Assembly (NCBI GenBank): GCA_038253945.1
Contig: JBBSGR010000020.1
Span: forward strand, 1-40,706
Origin: JBBRYW01 sp038253945
GTDB taxonomy: Bacteria > Actinomycetota > Thermoleophilia > Gaiellales > Gaiellaceae
DNA: 40,706 nucleotides
Direction: 5' to 3'
Part shown: in pieces, positions 30,968-38,700 of the stretch
Position numbering within the stretch: position 1 is the stretch's first letter
Layout: each line of letters opens with the position of its first letter
Program-made: the position numbers and the translations under genes
The notes under the pieces: generated by a model
The model's database searches: none
What the model was told of the DNA's origin: nothing
What the model saw: only the letters and a program-made list of their open reading frames with translations

Positions 30968-30984
30968 CGGAAACTCCTTTCGTA

Positions 30985-31503
30985 TCAGCGCAGCACGAGC
31001 TGGCGGCGCCTGATGGTCGACTTGGAGGACGCCCGGCTGAGACCGACGCGTCCGGTGCGGACGAGCTCCTTGACACCGTGGGGCCGGAGGAGCTCCTCGA
31101 ACGAGTCGATCTCCTCTGGCGCGCCCGCGAGCTCGAAGACGATCGAGTCCGGCCCCAGATCGGCGACGCGGGCCTGGAAGACCTCGCCCAGCGCCATCAG
31201 CTCCGTCCGTTGCGCTGGTAGAGCCGTTACCTTGATCAGGGCGAGCTCCCGCTCGATCGAGTCGCCTGCGGTGAGCTCGGTGATCCGAAGCACGTTGACG
31301 AGCTTGTGCATCTGCTTCTCGATCTGAGACAGGGAGCTCTGGTCGCATTCGGCCCGGAGCGTGATGCGCGAGATGTCCGGCCGCTCGGTCGGCCCGACGG
31401 CCAGGCTCTCGATGTTGAAGCCGCGGCGCGCGAACATGTTCGAGATCCGTGCCAGCACGCCCGGCTTGTTCTCCACCAGGACAGCCAGTGTGTGCCTAGT
31501 CAT
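30985..31503 (-). CDS. ilvN: Acetolactate synthase regulatory subunit
   Basis: 172 residues from an ATG that overlaps the ilvB stop (ATGA). The N-terminal ACT domain (MTRHTLAVLVENKPGVLARI, RRGFNIESLAVGPTE) is the valine-binding module. The C-terminal ALS_ss_C domain includes ELALIKVTA and GPDSIVFELAGAPEEIDSF. It activates IlvB and confers valine feedback. Confidence 0.95.
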   Translation of the reverse strand: MTRHTLAVLVENKPGVLARISNMFARRGFNIESLAVGPTERPDISRITLRAECDQSSLSQIEKQMHKLVNVLRITELTAGDSIERELALIKVTALPAQRTELMALGEVFQARVADLGPDSIVFELAGAPEEIDSFEELLRPHGVKELVRTGRVGLSRASSKSTIRRRQLVLR

Positions 31504-33212
31504 GCGGACACCGACTCCCGCTCGCCCGGGTACTCGACGAGATCGAGCGCCGCGGCGCCGGCGGGGATGATCGGGAAGCAGTGCTCGTAGGCATCGACCC
31601 GGCAGTCGACGACCGCCGTGCGACCACACGCGATCGCCTCGGCGAGGGTCTCCTCGAGCTCGTCCTCCTGCTCGACGACGAAGCCGCGGCCGCCGTAGGC
31701 CTCGGCGAGCGCGGCGTAGTCCGGGAGGTGGTGCGTGAGCTCGATCTGCGAGAACCTCTCCTCGAAGAACATGTCCTGCCACTGGCGGACCATCCCGAGG
31801 TGGCCGTTGTTGATCAGGACGACGACGATCGGCAACCGCTCGGACACGGACGTTGCGAGCTCCTGCTGGGTCATCTGGAAGCAGCCGTCACCGTCGACGC
31901 AGATCACCGTTGCGTCCGGGCGCGCGGACTTGGCCCCGATCGCGGCGGGAATCCCGAAGCCCATCGTTCCGAGCCCGCCCGAGGTGATGAACGAGCGTGG
32001 ACGGTCGCAGAGGAGGTACTGCATCGCCCACATCTGGTGCTGCCCGACGCCCGTCGTCCAGACGATGTCGTCGCGCCCGGCCGTCAGCCGCTGCAACGCC
32101 TCGAGCACGGCTTGCGGCTTCATCAGCTCGCCGCCGCGGCCGTAGCGAAGAGGGGCTCCCTCGCGCCAGCGGCGCAGCTGCCCCAGCCATGGCTCCGTGG
32201 CGTCCGGGCGGCCGAGCTCCCGCAGGTCGCGGCCGAGATCCGCCAGCACGGTCTTCAGCGGCCCCACGACGGGCACGTCGGCGTAGCGGAGCTTGTCGAT
32301 CTCCGCCGAGTCGATGTCGAGATGGACGACCGTGGCTCCCGGCGCAAACGAGGCGAGCTTGCCCGTGACCCGGTCGTCGAAGCGAGCGCCGACGGCGACG
32401 AGCACGTCGCACTTGTTGAGGGCCCAGTTCGACCACTTGGGCCCGTGCATCCCCGGCCAGCCGAAATGCAGCTCGTGCGTCTCCGGAAACCCGCTCTTCG
32501 CCATCAGCGTCGTCACGACGGGCAGCCGCCCGAGCTCGGCGAGCTCACAGAGCTCCGCGCAGGCATCGCCGTTCAGAACACCGCCTCCCACGTAGAGGAC
32601 GGGGCGCTCGGCAGCCGCGATCCGGCTCGCGGCTTCGCGGATCTGGCGCGGGTGACCCCGGCGCGGCGGCCGCCAGCCGGGGAGGTCGACCGCGTCCGGG
32701 TACTCGAAGTCGAGCTCGGCCTCCTGGACGTCCCGGGGAATGTCCACGAGCACAGGGCCGCAGCGGCCGGTGCGGGCGACGTGGAACGCCGCCTTGAGCA
32801 CGTGCGGCAGCTCGTTGACGTCTTTCACGAGCCATGAGTGCTTGACGATCGGGATCGTGATTCCGGTGATGTCGCACTCCTGGAACGCGTCGGTGCCGAT
32901 CAGATGCGAGCGCACCTGCCCCGTGATGCAGACGAGCGGTGTCGAGTCCATCCACGCGTCGGCGATCGGGGTCACGAGATTGGTCGCGCCCGGCCCCGAC
33001 GTCGCGATCGCGACGCCGACGCGTCCGGAGGCGCGCGCGTAGCCCTCCGCCATGTGGCCGGCGCCCTGCTCGTGGCGCGCAAGCACGTGGCGCACGGTCG
33101 TGCCGCGCGCGAACGCGTCGTAGGTTGGCAGGATCGCGCCGCCTGGAATCCCGAAGACGACCTCGACCCCCTCCGCCTCCAGCGAGCGGAGCAGGGCATC
33201 GGCACCGTTCAT
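31500..33212 (-). CDS. ilvB: Acetolactate synthase catalytic subunit
   Basis: About 570 residues. I prefer the ATG at 33212, which overlaps the upstream stop (ATGA) like its neighbours; the ATG at 33218 is equally possible and has GGGAGG four bases upstream. TPP enzyme domains run in order: VVFGIPGGAILPTYDAF, the catalytic Glu in ARHEQGAGHMAEGYARASG, a central FAD-type domain, and the TPP motif GDGCFQMTQQELATSV...INN. It condenses pyruvate for valine/leucine or with 2-oxobutyrate for isoleucine. It forms a holoenzyme with the adjacent IlvN. Confidence 0.95.
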   Translation of the reverse strand: MNGADALLRSLEAEGVEVVFGIPGGAILPTYDAFARGTTVRHVLARHEQGAGHMAEGYARASGRVGVAIATSGPGATNLVTPIADAWMDSTPLVCITGQVRSHLIGTDAFQECDITGITIPIVKHSWLVKDVNELPHVLKAAFHVARTGRCGPVLVDIPRDVQEAELDFEYPDAVDLPGWRPPRRGHPRQIREAASRIAAAERPVLYVGGGVLNGDACAELCELAELGRLPVVTTLMAKSGFPETHELHFGWPGMHGPKWSNWALNKCDVLVAVGARFDDRVTGKLASFAPGATVVHLDIDSAEIDKLRYADVPVVGPLKTVLADLGRDLRELGRPDATEPWLGQLRRWREGAPLRYGRGGELMKPQAVLEALQRLTAGRDDIVWTTGVGQHQMWAMQYLLCDRPRSFITSGGLGTMGFGIPAAIGAKSARPDATVICVDGDGCFQMTQQELATSVSERLPIVVVLINNGHLGMVRQWQDMFFEERFSQIELTHHLPDYAALAEAYGGRGFVVEQEDELEETLAEAIACGRTAVVDCRVDAYEHCFPIIPAGAAALDLVEYPGERESVSA

Positions 33213-34123
33213 CCGCATGCCGCCTCCCGGTGGAACTCTGCATTGGCCGCGGCGACCGGCAGCTGCGAGAGTACGAGGTCGGCGTGACCGCGGGTGGAGG
33301 GACGCCGCGCATCGACGCCGCCCGCGAGGCCGACGGCGCCGGCGAGCGGCGCGGCGCCGCTGCGCTCGCCGAGGCCCTCCGCGAGCATGAGCGCGGCCGC
33401 GAGCAGCATCGAGCTCGGGTCTGCGACCCCGTGGCCCGCGAGCGTGTCGGCGACGCCGTGGTCAGGAGCGAAGATGCTCGGCGCGGTCGCAGCGAGCCGT
33501 CCCCATGCGAGCGTCCGTTCATGGGCGAAGCTCGCGGCGACCTCGACCGCCGTGCGAGAGAGCTCGGGCGGGCAGACGACGACGTCGAAGTGCTCCGGCG
33601 TGAAGACGAGCGAGCGCATCGCCTCGCGCGGTGTGAGCCGCTCGATCTCCAGCCCGTCATGCCGGTGCTCGAGTCGCTCGGCCTCGCCCTCCCATCTCTC
33701 GTCGACGCCTACGAGGGCGATCCGGGCCCGGCTCTCGCAGGCGAGCGAGAAGGCCCGTCCGAGCGTCCACTCCCAGGCGTCCTTGCCGAGCGGAGCGAGG
33801 ATCGAGAGCTCGGCCGGTCCCTCGAACCGAACTCGGACGATCGCGGCGCGGAGATCGAGATCGGCCTCGAGCGCCTTCAGCGCGGCATCGCTCTTCGCGG
33901 CGACCAGCACCGCGTCGGCGCCGAGCAGCGCACTCCGCGACGAGAGCGGAAACGAGCGGCCGAAGCGCGTCAAGGCGTCCGCTCCGAACGGGACATGTCG
34001 CTCGTCGACGCGAAATCCGTGCTGGAGCGAGACGGCGGAGAGGGCCCGGCTCGCCTCGGCCATCATCTCGGGCCCGATCCCGTGCCGGGCCAGGCAGACG
34101 ACGGTATAGGCTCGGCGGCTCAC
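33209..34123 (-). CDS. Divergent isopropylmalate-dehydrogenase-like protein, probably not an active LeuB
   Basis: 304 residues from a GTG that overlaps the leuA stop (GTGA). The N-terminus VVCLARHGIGPEMMAEAS is LeuB-like, and the closing SIFAPDHGVADTLAGHGVADPSSMLLAAALMLAEG corresponds to the FEPVHGSAPDIAGKGIANP region. The substrate Arg series, the Lys of the DKANV motif and the metal-binding Asp cluster are missing or replaced, and it is shorter than LeuB. A full leuB exists at 22616-23614. It may be a pseudoenzyme, a regulator or scaffold for leucine synthesis, or a decaying duplicate. The intact frame and coupling on both sides argue against decay. Confidence 0.75.
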   Translation of the reverse strand: MSRRAYTVVCLARHGIGPEMMAEASRALSAVSLQHGFRVDERHVPFGADALTRFGRSFPLSSRSALLGADAVLVAAKSDAALKALEADLDLRAAIVRVRFEGPAELSILAPLGKDAWEWTLGRAFSLACESRARIALVGVDERWEGEAERLEHRHDGLEIERLTPREAMRSLVFTPEHFDVVVCPPELSRTAVEVAASFAHERTLAWGRLAATAPSIFAPDHGVADTLAGHGVADPSSMLLAAALMLAEGLGERSGAAPLAGAVGLAGGVDARRPSTRGHADLVLSQLPVAAANAEFHREAACG

Positions 34124-35268
34124 GCGGCGGTCACCTCCGTGAACAGCTCGTCGAGTGCTACGTATCGGCCACTGTCGGCGAGCGCCTTGAACCGCACGAA
34201 CGCCCTCGCGAGTCGTTCTTCGTCGAGCTCCAGGCCCGCCTCCACGCAGGCACGTGTAAACGCGTGCCGGCCGGAGTGCTTGCCGAGCGGAAGGGTCATC
34301 GCCAGGCCGAGCTCCTTCGGTTCGATGATCTGGTATGTCGTCGTGTCCTTCAGCAGGCCGTCCTGATGGATGCCGGCTTCGTGTGCGAAGGCGTTCGCAC
34401 CGACGATGGCCTTGTTCGCCGGGACGTCGTAGCCGGTCAGCCGCTCGACGAGCGCGGAGGACGGGCCGATCTCGGCGGGCTCGATGCCGGTCTCGGCACC
34501 GAGCCTGTCACGGCGCACCCGCAGGGCCATGACGATCTCCTCGAGCGCGGCGTTCCCGGCGCGCTCGCCGATCCCGTTTACGGTGCACTCGACCTGCCCG
34601 ACCCCTGCCTCGACGGCCGCGAGCGAATTCGCCACCGCGAGCCCGAGATCGTCGTGGCAGTGCGCCGACAGCGTGACGCGCTCGAGCTCGGGACAGAGAC
34701 GCACGACTTCGCGGAGAAACCCGGCGTACTCGTCGGGGAGCGCGAAGCCGACCGTGTCGGGGAGATTCACCACGTCCGCCCCGGCAGCGATCACCTCGTG
34801 ACACACCCGCGCGACGAACGCCGGATCGGAGCGCGTCGCATCCTCACAGGAGAACTCGACCTCGTCGGCACGACCACGGGCGTACGCGACGGCCCAGGCG
34901 GCCTGCTCCACAACCTCGTCGGGAGTGAGCCGCAACTTCTTCTCCATGTGGATCGAGCTTGTCGCGAGAAAGATGTGCAGGCGCGAGCGCAGCGCGTGCC
35001 GAAGCGCATCGACCCCCGCATCGATGTCCTCACGCCGTGTGCGGCACAGCGTGGCGACCGTTGCGCGACGGGCGACCTCGGCGACGGCGCGGACGCCCGC
35101 GAAGTCGCCGGGCGAGGCGGCGGCGAAGCCGGCCTCGATCACGTCGACGCCGAGTCGCTCGAGTTGCTCGGCGATCTCTGCCTTCTCCTGCGGTTGCAGG
35201 GCGATGCCCGGCGATTGCTCGCCGTCGCGGAGCGTCGTGTCGAAGATATGGATCCTGCGCGAACTCAC
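34120..35268 (-). CDS. leuA: 2-isopropylmalate synthase, short form without the regulatory domain
   Basis: 382 residues from a GTG with GGAGG about 5 bases upstream. HMGL-like TIM barrel: RIHIFDTTLRDGEQSPGIAL, VIEAGFAAASPGDF, the metal site LSAHCHDDLGLAVANSLAAVEAG and NGIGERAGNAALEEIVMAL. A subdomain follows with NKAIVGANAFAHEAGIHQDG and LGKHSGRHAF. It ends after subdomain I/II; the LeuA allosteric dimer domain (about 130 residues, leucine feedback) is absent. Normal bacterial LeuA is about 510-560 residues. A related acyl-CoA condensing enzyme such as homocitrate or citramalate synthase is possible, but the leu/ilv operon supports LeuA. Confidence 0.88.
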   Translation of the reverse strand: MSSRRIHIFDTTLRDGEQSPGIALQPQEKAEIAEQLERLGVDVIEAGFAAASPGDFAGVRAVAEVARRATVATLCRTRREDIDAGVDALRHALRSRLHIFLATSSIHMEKKLRLTPDEVVEQAAWAVAYARGRADEVEFSCEDATRSDPAFVARVCHEVIAAGADVVNLPDTVGFALPDEYAGFLREVVRLCPELERVTLSAHCHDDLGLAVANSLAAVEAGVGQVECTVNGIGERAGNAALEEIVMALRVRRDRLGAETGIEPAEIGPSSALVERLTGYDVPANKAIVGANAFAHEAGIHQDGLLKDTTTYQIIEPKELGLAMTLPLGKHSGRHAFTRACVEAGLELDEERLARAFVRFKALADSGRYVALDELFTEVTAA

Positions 35269-35468
35269 TGAACCTCCTTCGGGGCACGCCGAGGGCGTAC
35301 CTGTGGCGCGAAACGGTGGGTGTGTGCGCCGGCGGCGCGTGGTTCGCATTTCCCCCTAGAGGGGGAGAATCGAGAGGACGAGCACGATTGACCGGGACGG
35401 GGTCGTCCGGATCTGGAGCGTGCGGGAAGTCGTGCCTGTCCTCATCGTTTTCGCAGTGTGGCGAATTC
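35269..35468. promoter_or_regulatory. leuA leader and divergent spacer
   Basis: On the minus strand, before leuA, lie a short stem TCCCCC-TAGA-GGGGGA (35351-35366) and a second stem GTACGCC/GGCGTGC close to the ribosome site. An in-frame extension of leuA runs to an ATG at 35349 (opening MRTTRRRRTHPPF), which looks like non-coding leader. I see no T-box, no run of Leu codons and no clear terminator. The stem near the ribosome site could modulate translation. Confidence 0.35.
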
Positions 35469-35488
35469 GCTTTACTCTGTCAAGTAGC
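35469..35488 (+). promoter_or_regulatory. GCTTTACT element upstream of gltB
   Basis: GCTTTACTCTGTCAAGTAGC. It matches 17 of 20 positions of the element at 18604-18623 before the P-II/amtB operon. Both operons assimilate ammonium, which points to a common nitrogen regulator. The exact promoter hexamers are unclear here. Confidence 0.5.
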
Positions 35489-35564
35489 TTTAGCTCGTAC
35501 AGATTTCTGGGTGCAAGCCAGATTCTCCGTTGATCTGTCCGGCCCGCGTCTCTATGCTTCCGAG

Positions 35565-35630
35565 ATGGCTCGCGCGAACGCCCGCCGGATTTCGCTCTTC
35601 AGCGGCAGCGCGCGCAAGCGCGTCCGCTAG
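35565..35630 (+). CDS. Possible 21-aa leader peptide before gltB
   Basis: ATG at 35565, TAG at 35628-35630. The peptide begins MARANARRISLFSGSARK and is Arg-rich. The ribosome site is weak (GAG). The stop codon lies inside the 5' arm of a perfect 10-bp stem (35627-35636 with 35655-35664). It could be an attenuation leader or a chance frame in a GC-rich leader. Confidence 0.35.
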   Translation: MARANARRISLFSGSARKRVR

Positions 35631-35691
35631 CCGGCGGCTTCGCCCTCCCGCCCTCGCCGGCTAGCTCGAGATCCACCGGGCGGGGCTTTCT
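35627..35691 (+). promoter_or_regulatory. Two competing hairpins in the gltB leader
   Basis: Stem A: CTAGCCGGCG (35627-35636) with CGCCGGCTAG (35655-35664), perfect 10 bp. Stem B: CCCGCCC (35647-35653, in the loop of A) with GGGCGGG (35678-35684), followed by CTTTCT. A and B cannot form together, since one arm of B lies in the loop of A and the 3' arm of A lies in the loop of B. Stem B looks like a weak terminator. The layout resembles attenuation. Confidence 0.4.
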
Positions 35692-35708
35692 CCTTCGACC
35701 GAAAAGGT

Positions 35709-38700
35709 GTGCAGGTGTCGCGTCTCTCCACACACGATCGTTCGGCCGGCGAGCGCGATGCCTGCGGCATCGGCTTCGTCGCCCGGCTCTCCGCTAGCCC
35801 TTCACGGGCAGTCCTCGACACCCTCCTCGAGGCGCTGCGGCGTGTCCGCCACCGGGGAGCCGTGGCGGCTGATCATCGCTCGGGCGATGGGGCTGGAGTA
35901 CTCCTGCCTCTGCCCGCGGCTCTCCTGCCCGAGCCCGGTCTCGGCATCGCGATGATCTTCCTGCGCGGCCCGGGTGGGCGGCGCGCGGTCGAGGAGGCCT
36001 GCCGGGCGGAGGGTATCGCCGTGCGCCGCTGGCGGTCGGTCCCGGTCGACCCCGAGGCGCTCGGCCCCTTGGCCCGGGCTTCCGCCCCGGCGATCGCTCA
36101 GGCGCTGCTCGAGCCGCCGGCCGGGGATGCGGGAAGGATCGAGGCGGCGGCCTTCCGCGCCCGCAAGCGCCTCGACGGCAGGAGCGACGTCTACGCCGCA
36201 TCGCTCTCGTTCCGCACGGTCGTCTACAAGGCGCTCTGCGCCGCCGACCAGCTCGCTCCGTTCTACGCCGATCTACGCGACCCGGCGGTCGAGGTTCCCT
36301 TCGGCGTCTTCCACCAGCGCTTCTCGACGAACACCGAGCCGTCGTGGGAGCGGACACAGCCGTTCCGGCTCCTGTGCCACAACGGGGAGATCAACGCGAT
36401 TCGCGGCAACGTCAACTGGATGCGCGCCCGCGCCGCCACGCTCGGCGTGGATGGGCCGGTGCTCGAGGAGGCGAGCTCCGACTCGGGCATGCTCGACAAC
36501 GCGCTGGAGTTGCTCGTGCGCGGGGGCCGCGACCCCCGCCAGGCGCTCACGATGCTCGTTCCACCTGCGTGGCAGGGAGACGTCGAGCTCGACCCGCAGG
36601 TGCGTGAGTTCCATCGCTTCCACGCCGGTCTGGTCGAGCCGTGGGACGGCCCGGCGGGCATCGTCTTTACGGACGGCCGCATCGTCGGCGCCGCTCTCGA
36701 CCGGAACGGACTGCGCCCGCTTCGGTACGTCGTCGCGGGCGACCTCGTCTGCTGCGCCTCCGAGGCGGGCGTCTTCGATGTGCCCGCCGGCACGAGCGCT
36801 CGCCGGCGGCGGCTCGGGCCGGGCGAGATGCTCGCCGTCGATCCGGAGCGCGGGCTCGAGGAGGACGCTGCGATCAAGCTGCGGCTGGCGCAGGCGCGTC
36901 CCTACGGGCGCTGGCTGAAGGAGTGGCGGCGCGAGGCGTCGACCGGTGAGCCGGCAGCGCCGCCGGAGGAAGACCTCGCGACACGCCAAGTCATCTTCGG
37001 CTACACGCGTGAGGAGCTGTCGGTGATCGTGCGTCCGTCCGCCGCCAACGGGCACGAGCCGACGTCTTCGATGGGGGACGACACGGCTCTGCCGCCGCTC
37101 GCCGGGCGTGCTCGGCCGCTCTTCAGCTACTTCCGCCAGCGGTTCGCGCAGGTGACGAACCCGGCGATCGACCACATTCGCGAGCGATTCGTGATGTCGC
37201 TCGCGACCCTGCTCGGCGCGCGCGCGCCGCTGCTCGTGGAGTCGCCCGAGGCAGCCGCGGGAATCGAGCTCGGGAGCTTCTTCCTGTTCCCGTCTGCTCT
37301 CGACGAGCTCGCCGTCGTCCGGATCGACGCGACCTTCGACCCTGCGCAGGGACTCGAGAGCGCGTGCACGAGGGTCGCGCACGCCGCGGAGGCCGCCGTG
37401 CGTGAGGGGCACGGGATGCTCCTGCTCTCCGATGCGGATGCGTCGCCCGAGCGGCCGCCGGTACCGATCCTGCTCGCGACCTCGATCGTGCACCACCGCC
37501 TCGTTGGAGCCGGGCTGCGCACGCTCGCGACGCTGCTCGTCGAGAGTGACGAGCCGAGGGAGGTGCACCACGTCGCGTGCCTGCTCGGCTTCGGAGCCGA
37601 GGCCGTGTGCCCGCGACTCGCGTTGCAGACGATCGCGGCGCTGGCCGAGGACGACCGGATCGGCGGCGACCGACCGTCGCCCGCCGAGGCGCAGGCCCGC
37701 TTCAAGCAGTCGATCGAGGACGGTGTCCTGAAGGTGATGTCGAAGCTCGGGATCTCCGACATCGCCAGCTACTGCGGCGCCCAGACATTCGAGGCGCTTG
37801 GCCTCGACGGCGAGCTGGTCGACGCGGCCTTCCCGGGAACCCCGTGGTCGATCGGAGGGATCGGTCTCGCGGAGCTGGAGGAGGAGACCGTCGCTCAGGC
37901 CCGCGCTGCGACGGGCACCCGTCCGCGCCTGCAGAACCCCGGCTACGTCAAGTTCCGCAAGGGCGGCGAGCCGCACGAGACGAACCCGGACGTACTCGAG
38001 GCGCTGCAGGCAGCGGCGCGCACCGCGGACATGAGCGCCGCGCACGCGCTTCGCAGCGCCGTACGGACGAACGGGTGGGAGCGCTACGCCGACTTCGCCG
38101 GTCTCGTCAACGGACGCGAGCCGATGGAGGTGCGCGACCTGCTCGAGCTGCGTCCGGCCGCGCAACCGGTCCCGATCGAGGAGGTCGAGCGAGCCGAGTC
38201 GATCGTGCGGCGCTTCTCGGCGGGCGGCATGTCGCACGGCGCGCTCTCGGCCGAGGCGCACGAGACGATCGCGCGCGCGTTCAACAATCTCGGGGCCCGT
38301 TCGAACTGCGGCGAGGGCGGCGAGGACCCGGCCCGCTACCGGACCGACCGGAACTCACGCATCAAGCAAGTCGCCTCGGGGCGCTTCGGCGTCACGGCCG
38401 AGTACGCGGCCTTCGCCGCCGAGCTGCAGATCAAGATCGCGCAGGGCTCCAAGCCGGGTGAGGGCGGCCAGTTGCCCGGCCACAAGGTCACGGCCGAGAT
38501 CGCCCGCCTCCGCCACACGCAGCCCGGCGTAGCGCTCATCTCCCCTCCGCCCCACCACGACATCTACTCGATCGAGGACCTCGCGCAGCTGATCTTCGAC
38601 CTCGAGCAGGTGAACCCCGACGCGGACATCTCGGTCAAGCTCGTCGCCGAGGCCGGGGTCGGCCTCGTGGCGACGGGCGTGGTCAAGGCGCTCGCGGATG

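Noticed and set aside
35269..35400. T-box or leucine leader peptide before leuA
   Set aside because: No T-box core sequence, no run of Leu codons and no terminator with T-run.
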